Of a DNA stretch of 64,000 nt, positions 40,322-50,127 are shown piece after piece (the stretch's first letter is position 1; each line of letters opens with the position of its first letter). The translations under genes and the position numbers were made by a program. Source of the stretch: Saccharothrix tamanrassetensis (GTDB lineage: Bacteria > Actinomycetota > Actinomycetes > Mycobacteriales > Pseudonocardiaceae). The stretch is taken from the NCBI RefSeq assembly GCF_014203665.1, contig NZ_JACHJN010000013.1:147889-211888 (forward strand). The letters are read 5' to 3'. Below the pieces are notes generated by a model. It saw nothing but the letters and a program-made list of their open reading frames with translations, made no database searches and was not told the DNA's origin.

Positions 40322-41429
40322 CGACCACCTCCAACCCGCCGTCCGCCCGCGGAGTCGCGGTCACCGCGCCCCCGTGGGCGGCGGCTATGGCGCGCACAAT
40401 GGACAGTCCGAGCCCGAGCCCGCGCTCACCGGTGGTCGTCCGCACCCGGTCGAGTCGGCGGAACGGGCGGAACAGCCCTTCGACCTCGTAGGGCCGGACC
40501 TCCGGACCGGTGTTGGCGACCACCAGCACCGAGTCCCGCGACCGCACCTCCAGCCAACCGCCCGCGTGGTTGTGCTTGACGGCGTTGTCGACGAGGTTGC
40601 GCACCAGCCGTTCCAGCAGCACCGGGTCGCCGGCGACGGTGGCGGGTTCGAGGTTCCGCAGTACCTCGACCCCCACCGCGTCGGCCCCGGACTGCCGGAG
40701 CACGTGCCGGCTGATCTCCGCCAGGTCGGTGGGGGTCCGCACGGTCAGCTCGGTCTCCGCGTCCGCCAGCGAGAGCAGGCCCTCGATCAGGCGTTCGTGA
40801 CGGGCGTTCACCTCCAGCAGTTCCCCGCCCAGCTGCCGCGCGTCGGCGGAAGCCCCCGGCCGGGTGATCGACACCTCGATCAGGGCGCGTTTGACCGCCA
40901 GCGGCGTGCGCATCTCGTGCGAGGCGTCCGCGACGAACCGCCGCTGCCCGTCGAACGACCGGTCCAACCGGTCCAGCATCGCGTTGAACGTCGCCGCCAG
41001 CTCCGCCACCTCGTCCCGGGCCGCCTCGTCGCGGGGGATCCGCTCGTGCAGGCCCTGCCCGGCGGCGATGCGGCGCGCGGTCTCGGTGATCCGGTGCACG
41101 GGTTCCAGCGCGCGCCGGGCCATCACCCACCCGACCGCCACCGCGACCAGCCCGACGCACAGCAACGCGAGCGCGCCTCGGGTGAGCAGCGCGTCCAGCA
41201 CCTCGCTCCGGTAGCGGGCCTTGGCCTGGCGGAGCACCTCCAGCACCTCGTCCGGTGACACGGAGCCGAGCCTGCGCCACTCGACCAGGTCGGGCAGGGC
41301 CTGCGCGCCGCCCTCCAGGCTCTGCCGCACCAGCACGTAGGTCACCCCGAGCAGCAGCGAGCCCGCGAGCGCGAACAGGCCCCCGTACAGCGCGGTGAGC
41401 CGCGCACGGACGCTCCACCGGCCGGTCAC
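40299..41429 (-). CDS. Two-component sensor histidine kinase
   Basis: A 376-residue membrane kinase. Two transmembrane helices (about 13-34 and 87-107) flank an extracellular loop of about 50 residues. HAMP follows (about 105-160), then the HisKA motif VADASHEMRTPLAVKR (phospho-His in ASHEMRTP) and the ATPase domain with RNLVDNAVKHNHAGG (N box), VVANTGPEV (G1) and RGLGLGLSIVRAIAAAHGG (G2). GTG 41429 overlaps the response-regulator stop (GTGA). It probably senses an envelope or antibiotic signal and drives the adjacent efflux operon, an inference from position. Confidence 0.94.
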   Translation of the reverse strand: MTGRWSVRARLTALYGGLFALAGSLLLGVTYVLVRQSLEGGAQALPDLVEWRRLGSVSPDEVLEVLRQAKARYRSEVLDALLTRGALALLCVGLVAVAVGWVMARRALEPVHRITETARRIAAGQGLHERIPRDEAARDEVAELAATFNAMLDRLDRSFDGQRRFVADASHEMRTPLAVKRALIEVSITRPGASADARQLGGELLEVNARHERLIEGLLSLADAETELTVRTPTDLAEISRHVLRQSGADAVGVEVLRNLEPATVAGDPVLLERLVRNLVDNAVKHNHAGGWLEVRSRDSVLVVANTGPEVRPYEVEGLFRPFRRLDRVRTTTGERGLGLGLSIVRAIAAAHGGAVTATPRADGGLEVVVRFAGVR

Positions 41430-42079
41430 GGGATCCGGTATCCCACACCGGGCACGGTCTCGATCACCGGCGGCTCACCGAGCTTGCGGCGCAGTTTCAT
41501 CACGGTCACCCGCAGCACGTTGGTGAACGGGTCGATGTGCTCGTCCCACACCTTCTCCAGCAGCATCTCGGCGGAGACCACCGTGCCCCGCGCCCGCACC
41601 AGTTCGGCCAGCACGCCGAACTCCTTGTTGGCCAGCGGGAGCGGCGCGCCGTCGCGGAACGCCGTGCGGCGGGCCGGGTCGACGTCGATGCCCGCCCGGC
41701 TCAGCACGGGCGGCGCGGCGGGGCGCGACCGGCGCAGCAGCGCGTGCACCCGCGCGGACAGCTCCACGAACGCGAACGGCTTGGGCAGGTAGTCGTCCGC
41801 GCCCAGCGCCAGACCCTCCACCCGGTCGCGCACGGCCGCGGCGGCGGTCAGCATCAGCACGCGCGTGTCGCCCCGCTCCACCACCACGCGGCACACTTCG
41901 TCGCCGTGCACGCGCGGGATGTCCCGGTCGAGCACCAGCACGTCGTAGTCGTTGGCCGCCAACCGTTCCAGCGCGGCCTCGCCGTCGTGCACGACATCGA
42001 CGGCGATCGCCTCCCGGCGCAGCCACTCCACGATCGCGCGCGCCAGCACCTCCTCGTCCTCCACCACCAGAATGCGCAT
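41426..42079 (-). CDS. OmpR-family response regulator
   Basis: A 217-residue regulator. The receiver domain has ILVVEDEEVLA (acidic pocket), the phospho-acceptor Asp in VLVLDRDIPRVHGDEV, LTAA and the lysine of LPKPFAF. The C-terminal winged helix (about 125-217) includes LANKEFGVLAELVRARGTVV, DPFTNVLRVTVMKLRRKL and GVGYRIP. ATG 42079 is chosen over an upstream TTG at 42097. It is divergent from the lipoprotein/MacAB-like operon with a 110-base gap that should contain its binding sites. Confidence 0.94.
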   Translation of the reverse strand: MRILVVEDEEVLARAIVEWLRREAIAVDVVHDGEAALERLAANDYDVLVLDRDIPRVHGDEVCRVVVERGDTRVLMLTAAAAVRDRVEGLALGADDYLPKPFAFVELSARVHALLRRSRPAAPPVLSRAGIDVDPARRTAFRDGAPLPLANKEFGVLAELVRARGTVVSAEMLLEKVWDEHIDPFTNVLRVTVMKLRRKLGEPPVIETVPGVGYRIP

Positions 42080-42189
42080 CCGGTCATGATCCGCCAAGGG
42101 GCCATAACGTCCGCATAAGCAGTCACGGTTACGCGCGGGTTATCCCGGTCCTGCTCGACTGTCCCCGACGGCGATCCCGAGGAGGGGAC

Positions 42190-42663
42190 ATGAGACGAGG
42201 AGTGATGGCGGCGGCGCTCGCGCTGCTGCTCGGCGCGTGCGGTTCCGGTGGTGATCCGGGCGGGTCCACGTCCGGGCCGGACACGGGCACGTCGGATGGA
42301 CAGGGGGTGGAGTTCGCGAAGTGCATGCGGGACAACGGTGTCGACGTGCCCGACCAGGGCCCGGACGGGGGCAAGCTCGGCGCGCTCGCCGGAGCGGACC
42401 GGAGCAACCCGGCGTTCAAGGACGCGCTGGCCGCGTGCGAGGAGCACCTGCCCGGTGGCGGCGACCTGTCCACTTCGGACCCCGAGCGACTGGAGCGGCT
42501 GCGGGAGTTCGCGAAGTGCATGAGGGAGCACGGCGTCGACATGCCGGATCCCGACCCGAGCGGCGCGAAGCTCGGCGGCGCGGGCAAGCTCGACCGGGAC
42601 AGCCCGGCGTTCAAGGCAGCGCTGGAGGCTTGCCAGGACAAGCTGCCGGAGCTGATCCGGTGA
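42190..42663 (+). CDS. Lipoprotein with an internal duplication, head of efflux operon
   Basis: A 157-residue lipoprotein (lipobox LLGAC, Cys near 17). The mature part consists of two related halves, each beginning EFAKCMR(D/E)(N/H)GVD(V/M)PD and ending with SNPAFKDALAAC or DSPAFKAALEAC. Each half thus has two cysteines that could form a disulphide. A GAGGAGGGG site precedes ATG 42190. It overlaps the adaptor gene (GTGA), and similar small proteins commonly accompany actinobacterial peptidoglycan-binding adaptor/MacB operons. Its exact role is unknown; an accessory of the export complex is likely. Confidence 0.85.
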   Translation: MRRGVMAAALALLLGACGSGGDPGGSTSGPDTGTSDGQGVEFAKCMRDNGVDVPDQGPDGGKLGALAGADRSNPAFKDALAACEEHLPGGGDLSTSDPERLERLREFAKCMREHGVDMPDPDPSGAKLGGAGKLDRDSPAFKAALEACQDKLPELIR

Positions 42664-43715
42664 ACCGGCGCGGACGGGTCCTGTGGAGCGCGGGTGCCCT
42701 GGTCGCACTCGGCGCGGGAGGTGTGGCGGCGGTCGGCTTCGGCGGCGGCACCCCGTCCCCGGCGACGGCGGCGAACCTGCCCCCGGCCACCGCGAAGGTC
42801 GCTTCGACCACGTTGACCAGCACGGAACGGGTGACCGGCACGCTGGGCCACGGCCCGGCGACACCGACGCCACCCGGCGGCGCCGGCACCGTGACGTGGC
42901 TGCCCGCGCCGGGCAGCGTGGTCGGTCGCGGTCAGCCGGTCTACCGGGTGGACGACCGCCCGGTGCCGCTGCTGTTCGGAGCCACCCCGGCGTACCGGGC
43001 GCTGACGTCGGGCGTGACCGGCGCGGACGTCCGGCAGCTGGAGGAGAACCTCCAGACGTTGGGGTACGGCGGTTTCACGGTCGACACGTCGTTCACCGCC
43101 GGCACCGCGACGGCGGTGCGCGAGTGGCAGGAGGCGTTGGGCGTGGCGGAGACGGGCACCGTGCAGGCCACCGACGTGGTCGTCGCACCGGGCGACATCC
43201 GGGTGGCCGAACTGAAGGCGCAGCCCGGCGCCAAGGCCGCCGGCGCGGTGTTGACCTACACCGGGACCACCAAGGTCGTCACCGTGCCGCTGGAGGTCGG
43301 CAAACAGCACCTGGTCGCACCCGGCGTGCCGGCGACCGTGGCGCTGCCCGGCGGGAAGCCGGTGCAGGGCGAGGTGGAGTCGGTGGGCACGGTGGCGACC
43401 ACCGAACCGATCCAGCAGGGAGCCGGCCCGAAGACCACGGTGGACGTGGTGATCTCGGTCGCCGACCAGGCGAGTCTGGGGGACCTGGACTCCGCGCCGG
43501 TCGACGTGCTGCTGGTGTCGGGCCGCAAGGACGGCGTGCTGGCCGTGCCGGTGGGGGCGCTGGTGTCGATGGGGGAGGGCAGGTACGGCGTGCAGGTGGT
43601 GGAGTCCGGCACCACCCGGCAGGTCCAGGTGGAGACCGGTCTGTTCGCCGACGGTCAGGTGGAGGTCGGCGGCGCCGGCATCGCCGAGGGCGTCGAGGTC
43701 GGAGTGCCCCGGTGA
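42660..43715 (+). CDS. Periplasmic adaptor (HlyD/MacA-like) with peptidoglycan-binding domain
   Basis: A 351-residue exported protein with an N-terminal membrane anchor (VLWSAGALVALGAGGVAAVG). It contains a biotinyl-lipoyl-like strand region, a peptidoglycan-binding_1 domain (about 120-165, GVTGADVRQLEENLQTLGYG and TATAVREWQEALG) and a C-terminal beta-barrel domain with VPVGALVSMGEGRYGVQVVE. Such proteins link a MacB-type ABC exporter to the cell wall. GTG 42660 overlaps the lipoprotein stop and its own stop overlaps the ATPase start, both by four bases. Confidence 0.88.
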   Translation: MNRRGRVLWSAGALVALGAGGVAAVGFGGGTPSPATAANLPPATAKVASTTLTSTERVTGTLGHGPATPTPPGGAGTVTWLPAPGSVVGRGQPVYRVDDRPVPLLFGATPAYRALTSGVTGADVRQLEENLQTLGYGGFTVDTSFTAGTATAVREWQEALGVAETGTVQATDVVVAPGDIRVAELKAQPGAKAAGAVLTYTGTTKVVTVPLEVGKQHLVAPGVPATVALPGGKPVQGEVESVGTVATTEPIQQGAGPKTTVDVVISVADQASLGDLDSAPVDVLLVSGRKDGVLAVPVGALVSMGEGRYGVQVVESGTTRQVQVETGLFADGQVEVGGAGIAEGVEVGVPR

Positions 43716-44374
43716 ACGTGGTGGAGCTGCGCGGGGTGTCCCGCGAGTACCAGGGCGTGGCCGCGTTGCGCGACGTGTCGCTGAGCATCGGGCACGGCGA
43801 ACTGGTCGGCATCGTCGGGCCTTCGGGCTCCGGCAAGTCGACGATGCTGAACCTCATCGGCACGTTGGACAGACCCACCAGCGGTTCGGTCCACGTGGAC
43901 GGCCACGACGTGGGTTCGCTGTCCGACCGGCGTCTGTCCGCGCTGCGTGCCGGTGTGGTGGGGTTCGTGTTCCAGCAGTTCCACCTCGCCGCGGGCGTGT
44001 CCGTAGTGGACAACGTGGCGGACGGACTGCTGTACAGCGGAGTTCCGCAAGCCGAACGCCGCCGTCGGGCGGTCGAGACGCTGGAAGTGGTCGGCCTCGG
44101 CCACCGGCTCGCGCACCGGCCGCACGAGCTGTCCGGCGGCGAGCGGCAACGCGTGGCCGTCGCACGGGCCGTGGTCGGCAACCCCGCCCTCCTGCTGGCC
44201 GACGAGCCGACCGGCAACCTGGACTCGCGTTCCGGCGGCGATGTGCTGGCGCTGCTGCGTTCCCTGCACGAGGACGGGACGACGGTCGTGATCATCACGC
44301 ACGACCGGGAGCTGGCGGCCGGCCTGCCGCGTCGGGTGGACGTGCGCGACGGGCGGGTGGTCGGCGATGGCTGA
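43712..44374 (+). CDS. ABC transporter ATP-binding protein (MacB/LolD type)
   Basis: A 220-residue ATPase. Walker A is GPSGSGKSTMLNLIG, Q-loop GFVFQQFHLAAGVSVVDN, signature HELSGGERQRVAVARAV, Walker B LLLADEPTGNLDSRS and H-loop VIITHDRELA. The family powers mechanotransmission through a FtsX/MacB-fold permease. GTG 43712 overlaps the adaptor stop, and the permease start lies 8 bases inside its 3' end, so the three genes form a tight unit. Confidence 0.94.
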   Translation: MNVVELRGVSREYQGVAALRDVSLSIGHGELVGIVGPSGSGKSTMLNLIGTLDRPTSGSVHVDGHDVGSLSDRRLSALRAGVVGFVFQQFHLAAGVSVVDNVADGLLYSGVPQAERRRRAVETLEVVGLGHRLAHRPHELSGGERQRVAVARAVVGNPALLLADEPTGNLDSRSGGDVLALLRSLHEDGTTVVIITHDRELAAGLPRRVDVRDGRVVGDG

Positions 44375-45650
44375 GCTGCGCCCCGTCCCGCTGAATCCCG
44401 CCCCGCTGAGTCCCGCCCCGCTGAGTCCCGCCCCGCTGAGTCCCGACCGGCTGAGTCCCGACCGGCTGAGTCCTGCCCGGTTGAGCCCGATCGACGTGCT
44501 GCGGGTCGGCGGAGCGGGCTTGCGGGCCCGGCCGACCCGGGTGGTGCTGTCGGCGCTGGGGATCGCGATCGGGATCGCCGCGATGGTGTCCGTCGTCGGG
44601 ATCTCCACCTCCAGCCGGGAGGACCTGAACCGGCAGCTGTCCGCGCTGGGCACCAACCTGTTGACGGTCGGCCCCGGCCAGACCCTGTTCGGCGAGCAGA
44701 CCCACCTGCCCGCCGAGTCGGTCGGCATGATCGGCCGGATGGAGCCGGTCACCGGCACCACCGCCACCGGCAAGGTGGTGGACGCCAGGGTGTACCGCAA
44801 CGACCACGTCCCGGCCACCCAGTCCGGCGGCATCGCGGTGCTCGCCACCCGCACCGACCTGCCCGCCACGGTGGGCGTGACCGTGGCGCGCGGCGCGTTC
44901 CTCAACGACGCGACGGCGCGCTACCCGGCCGTGGTGCTGGGTGCGAAGTCCGCCGAACGGCTGGGCGTGACCGCGCCCGGTGAACCGGTCTACCTGGGCG
45001 GCGACTGGTTCACCGTGGTGGGCGTGCTCGGCCCGGCACCGCTGGCCCCCGAACTCGACACGGCCGCACTGGTCGGCTGGCCGGTGGCGCAACGGGAACT
45101 CGGCTTCGACGGCCACCCGACCACGGTTTACGCGCGGGCCAGGGAGGACGCGGTGCACACCGTGCAGACCCGGCTCGCCGCCACCGCCAACCCGGAACAC
45201 CCGGACGAGGTGAAGGTGTCCCGCCCGTCCGACGTGCTGGCCGCCAAGCAGGCCACCGACGCCACGCTCAACGCCCTGCTGCTCGGCCTGGGCGCGGTGG
45301 CGTTGCTGGTCGGCGGGGTGGGCGTGGCGAACACGATGGTGATCTCGGTGCTGGAACGGCGGGCCGAGATCGGGCTGCGCCGGGCGCTCGGCGCGACCAG
45401 GGGCCAGGTGCGGGCGCAGTTCCTGGCCGAGTCCCTGCTGCTGTCCGGTCTCGGCGGGGTGGGCGGCGCGGTGCTGGGCGTCCTGGTGACCGGCGGCTAC
45501 GCCACGTACCAGGGCTGGCCGTCCGTGGTGCCGGTGTGGGCGACCGCGGGCGGGGTGGTGGCGACCATGGCGATCGGCGTGGTGGCCGGGCTCTACCCGG
45601 CGGTGCGGGCGAGCCGGCTGGCGCCGACCGAGGCGCTGGCGACTCCGTAG
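44367..45650 (+). CDS. ABC transporter permease (MacB/FtsX fold) with repeat N-terminus
   Basis: A 427-residue membrane protein. After a 40-residue cytoplasmic extension of Leu-Ser-Pro-(Ala/Asp)-(Pro/Arg) repeats, it has helix 1 (VLSALGIAIGIAAMVSVVGI), a MacB periplasmic core (about 75-280) and three C-terminal helices (NALLLGLGAVALLVGGVGVA, then the GLRRALGATRGQVRAQFLAE cytoplasmic loop and two more). The proline repeat is not a normal part of the family and comes from a 15-base tandem repeat. ATG 44367 is followed at once by the repeat; a later start at the conserved PIDVLRVGG is possible. Confidence 0.9.
   Translation: MAELRPVPLNPAPLSPAPLSPAPLSPDRLSPDRLSPARLSPIDVLRVGGAGLRARPTRVVLSALGIAIGIAAMVSVVGISTSSREDLNRQLSALGTNLLTVGPGQTLFGEQTHLPAESVGMIGRMEPVTGTTATGKVVDARVYRNDHVPATQSGGIAVLATRTDLPATVGVTVARGAFLNDATARYPAVVLGAKSAERLGVTAPGEPVYLGGDWFTVVGVLGPAPLAPELDTAALVGWPVAQRELGFDGHPTTVYARAREDAVHTVQTRLAATANPEHPDEVKVSRPSDVLAAKQATDATLNALLLGLGAVALLVGGVGVANTMVISVLERRAEIGLRRALGATRGQVRAQFLAESLLLSGLGGVGGAVLGVLVTGGYATYQGWPSVVPVWATAGGVVATMAIGVVAGLYPAVRASRLAPTEALATP
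44391..44489 (+). repeat. 15-bp tandem repeat at the 5' end of the permease gene
   Basis: Six to seven units of CTGAGTCCCGCCCCG and its variant CTGAGTCCCGACCGG encode LSPAP/LSPDR. Neighbouring units are identical, which suggests recent expansion and possible copy-number variation without frame loss. Confidence 0.9.
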
Positions 45651-45837
45651 CTCCCGGGTTCCGCGCACGAGTGCCGGCGCGAAGGAGTTCCACGTGCACC
45701 ACGCCGGGCTCGCTTCGGCGGAGCGGTCGAACGCACTACGGCAGGCGGTGGAGGGCACCCGGGCGCACCTTCACCTGAACGGGTAACTGTCAAAAGAGCC
45801 GGGCAACCCGTTGTCCGCGTGGCTCCGTCCTGTTCAC

Positions 45838-46323
45838 ATGAGAAGCCTAGGAACCGCGATCGGTGCCGGTGCGCTGCTGCTCGTGCTGACCGGCTGCGCT
45901 TCGACCCAGCCCTCGGTCGACGCGGGCAGCAGCGGCGGTCCGACGCTGACCACCGCACCCTCGTCCACGCCCGCCTCCTCGGAGGACCCGGAGTTCGAGA
46001 GCCCCGTGCCGCCGGGTGCCAAGGAAGTGCCCAAGTCCAAGCTCGACGCGTCCGCGCTGCCCGAGGGCACGCCGCGGACGGTGTGGACCGAGGGCGACGG
46101 CAGCACGTTGGGGCTGGTCGGTCAGGAAGGCGGCTGCGGCAAGGCGAGCGTGGAGATCGCCGAGCAGACCGCGCAGGCCGTGAAGGTCGTCCTGGTCGAG
46201 ACCACGCCGAAGGACGCGGAGGTCTGCACCATGGACATCCGCTACCCGCCGTTGACCGCGAAGCTGGACGCACCGCTGGGCGAGCGCTCGGTGTCGCTGA
46301 CCATGCGGCAGGACCAGAAGTAG
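45838..46323 (+). CDS. Secreted lipoprotein, paralogue 1
   Basis: A 161-residue lipoprotein (signal SLGTAIGAGALLLVLTGC, lipobox LTGC). A Ser/Thr/Pro-rich linker is followed by a domain with a conserved cysteine pair: GGCGKASVEIAEQTAQAVKV and EVCTMDIRYPPL, ending KLDAPLGERSVSL. The next gene encodes a clear paralogue. ATG 45838 has no evident ribosome site; a GTG 45811 would add nine residues ahead of the signal. Family not recognised; function unknown. Confidence 0.78.
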   Translation: MRSLGTAIGAGALLLVLTGCASTQPSVDAGSSGGPTLTTAPSSTPASSEDPEFESPVPPGAKEVPKSKLDASALPEGTPRTVWTEGDGSTLGLVGQEGGCGKASVEIAEQTAQAVKVVLVETTPKDAEVCTMDIRYPPLTAKLDAPLGERSVSLTMRQDQK

Positions 46324-46342
46324 ACGTTTCCTCCCTCCCCCT

Positions 46343-46377
46343 GGTGCCCGGTCGGCCTGCCCCGTCGGCCGGGCACC
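46343..46377. terminator. Hairpin between the paralogous lipoprotein genes
   Basis: GGTGCCCGG (46343-46351) pairs with CCGGGCACC (46369-46377). It follows the first lipoprotein gene by 20 bases; no T tract. Confidence 0.5.
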
Positions 46378-46419
46378 GCCCTGTGCAACCGGAGGGCGTG
46401 GAAGTACCGTCCTACCGCT

Positions 46420-46935
46420 ATGAGGAACGTCAAGGTCGCGGTGGTCCTCGCGGCGTTCGCGGTAGCCGGGTGCAGCGGCGGCGGGTCGTCCTCGCCCCCG
46501 CCGTCTTCCCCTTCGTCCCCGCCGTCCCCGACGGTGACGCTCTCCTCGACGCCGTCGACAACGTTGTCACCCACAGGGACGTTCACCGAGCCGCCTCCGC
46601 AGTCGAGCGCCCCGCCGTTGCCCGGCCCGATCGCCGTCCCACCGGAGCGGATCGACGCCAACACGCTGTCGGACGTCTACAAGCGCGAGGCGTCGGTGGC
46701 GGCCGACGGCCGGACGGTCCAGGTGTTCAGCCTCGCCGGCGGGTGCAAGCGGGCGTCGGCCGAGGTGGAGGCCCAGTCGGCGGACCAGGTGCTGATCACG
46801 CTGGTGACGACGTACTACCCGCCCAACGGCGGCGCGTGCACGGAGGAGCTGTCCCTCGTGCCGGTGAACGTGGTGCTGGACGCGCCGCTGGGGGACCGCC
46901 GGATCGTGCTGGAGGCGCGCGAGCGCACAGCTTGA
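46420..46935 (+). CDS. Secreted lipoprotein, paralogue 2
   Basis: A 171-residue lipoprotein (lipobox VAGC, Cys18). A long Ser/Pro/Thr linker (residues 20-75) leads to a domain that aligns with the preceding gene: GGCKRASAEVEAQSADQVLI against GGCGKASVEIAEQTAQAVKV, the second cysteine in GGACTEELSLVPV, and the shared VLDAPLGDRRIVL end. Identity is modest, so the duplication is not recent. Role unknown; a small extracellular domain tethered by a flexible stalk. Confidence 0.8.
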   Translation: MRNVKVAVVLAAFAVAGCSGGGSSSPPPSSPSSPPSPTVTLSSTPSTTLSPTGTFTEPPPQSSAPPLPGPIAVPPERIDANTLSDVYKREASVAADGRTVQVFSLAGGCKRASAEVEAQSADQVLITLVTTYYPPNGGACTEELSLVPVNVVLDAPLGDRRIVLEARERTA

Positions 46936-46969
46936 TCCATCCCACGATCGGGTGATCTAGCATCGCGCG

Positions 46970-47896
46970 ATGCCGATCCCCGCCGAGCTGCGCCTGGATG
47001 ATCCCCGGTTCTGGGCGATGTACTTCTTCGAGTCCGACGACGATTACCTGGACGAGGAGGAGGTCGTCGTCTGCTTCCCGGTGGGCGCCGGCCACTCCGT
47101 CGAACTGTCCGTCAGCGACGGGTACTTCGACGTCGGCGTCCGGCCGCCCGGTGCGGAGGAGGCGGTGAGCGTCGGCTGGGACGACGAGGCCCACTTCCAC
47201 CCGCACCTGTTCCGGTGGGATGAGCTGGACCTGGTGTGCCGGGCGGCGGCGCTGGTCGACCCGTCGCTGCGGCACCCCGGACCCGCCTTGGCGCTGCTCG
47301 GGCGGTTCCTGGTGATCAGCGGGTACGACGACGTGGACGTGATCGGCGGGATGCTGCACGCGGCGTTCACCGGGCTGCGGCCGGGTGGGGCGGCCGGGTT
47401 CTGGCCGGAGGCGCGCAAGCACGGCGTGGAGCGCTCCGACTTCCGGCGGGAGGGCGTCGTGTGGCACCGGGACGTCGACGGGAACCACCGCGTCGGCAAG
47501 GACGTGACGAACTCCGACGGCGCCGGCCCGCACAGCACGCGGGTGGTGGTGGACGGGGAGTCCGGCTTCCCGTGGACCGACTGGAGGTCGATGCTGGACC
47601 AGGCCGAACGGACGCTGGCGGCAGCGGTCGACCCGCGGTGGTTCGCCGACATCGCGGTCGCCAGGCTGCTGGACCGCGCGGTGGCCGACCGGGACCTGAC
47701 CGCCGCGCCCGAGCTGGGCCGGGCGCTGGTGGACGCGGGCTGCGGCAACCTCGTCGTGCTCGGCGGCCTGACCGAACCGGTCCACCCGGCCGAGACCTGG
47801 TGGGTGCTGGAACTGCTCAGCACCGCCCCGCGCGGCGCACTGCTCAGGGGCCTGGCCCCCGCCACCGACGCCCGTTCCTGGTGGCCCACCCCCTGA
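46970..47896 (+). CDS. Hypothetical protein, actinobacterial
   Basis: A 308-residue soluble protein starting MPIPAELRLDDPRFWAMYFF. It contains an acidic stretch (SDDDYLDEEE), WDDEAHFHPHLFRWDELDLV, and a central block GRFLVISGYDDVDVIGGMLH. No catalytic motif, signal peptide or membrane helix is recognised. The 33-base gap after the second lipoprotein gene could mean co-transcription. The start ATG 46970 has no strong ribosome site. I do not assign a family. Confidence 0.65.
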   Translation: MPIPAELRLDDPRFWAMYFFESDDDYLDEEEVVVCFPVGAGHSVELSVSDGYFDVGVRPPGAEEAVSVGWDDEAHFHPHLFRWDELDLVCRAAALVDPSLRHPGPALALLGRFLVISGYDDVDVIGGMLHAAFTGLRPGGAAGFWPEARKHGVERSDFRREGVVWHRDVDGNHRVGKDVTNSDGAGPHSTRVVVDGESGFPWTDWRSMLDQAERTLAAAVDPRWFADIAVARLLDRAVADRDLTAAPELGRALVDAGCGNLVVLGGLTEPVHPAETWWVLELLSTAPRGALLRGLAPATDARSWWPTP

Positions 47897-47970
47897 CCAG
47901 CCAGGACACCGGAACTGTCGGTGGCCCGTGGGACAATGGATGTCGGGGGCTGGAGGCAACCCCCCCGACC

Positions 47971-48107
47971 CCGACATCCGACCCGGAATCCAGCTCGCGA
48001 GATCGAGCCCGTGACATCGGGCTTGCGGAATCGAACGTGCGAAATCGGGCCCGCGACGTCCGGTCCGCGACACGAGCCCGCGACATTCCGGCCCGCGACA
48101 TGGAGCC
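47971..48107. repeat. Degenerate 14-15-bp tandem repeat in a convergent gap
   Basis: Eight or more degenerate units of the form CGCGACATCGGGCC fill most of the 264-base gap between the hypothetical gene and the fumarase gene. They contain no credible reading frame. The period wavers between 13 and 15 bases. Confidence 0.7.
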
Positions 48108-48160
48108 CTCAGGCGCGGAAAGCGCTCTGCCCGACTACCGCGGCGAACGGTCCGCCGCCG

Positions 48161-49840
<1,680 letters not shown>

Positions 49841-50015
49841 GTCGCGGGCTCCCTTGCGCGCGTTCGGGTTCCGACGAACCTATACCGCGCGGTCCTGTGT
49901 GGTGTGACCGCCGCGGTGTGATTCGCGTCGTGGTCGACGGCGCGGGAACCGGTGGGGGAGGGGTGGAAACGCGGAAGGCCGGGCCGGCCCCCGACCGCCC
50001 CGACCTTCCTCAGCG

Positions 50016-50056
50016 TGCGACAACCTCCACGAAATGGGGTGGAGGGGGTTGTCGCA
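50016..50056. terminator. Hairpin downstream of sigB
   Basis: TGCGACAACC (50016-50025) pairs with GGTTGTCGCA (50047-50056) and TCCAC (50026-50030) with GTGGA (50039-50043), with a three-base bulge. It is in the 287-base gap between the sigma-factor stop and the fumarase start and is probably the end of the sigB transcript; otherwise that gap looks empty. Confidence 0.55.
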
Positions 50057-50127
50057 AAGCTCGTGTAACACGCGACCGTGCCGTGAGCCGGGACACAAGT
50101 CAACCCGGCCGAACGGGTGATGCGAGG

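Noticed and set aside
47971..48107. Degenerate intergenic array as a CRISPR
   Set aside because: Units are too short and vary in length; no spacer structure and no cas genes in the window.
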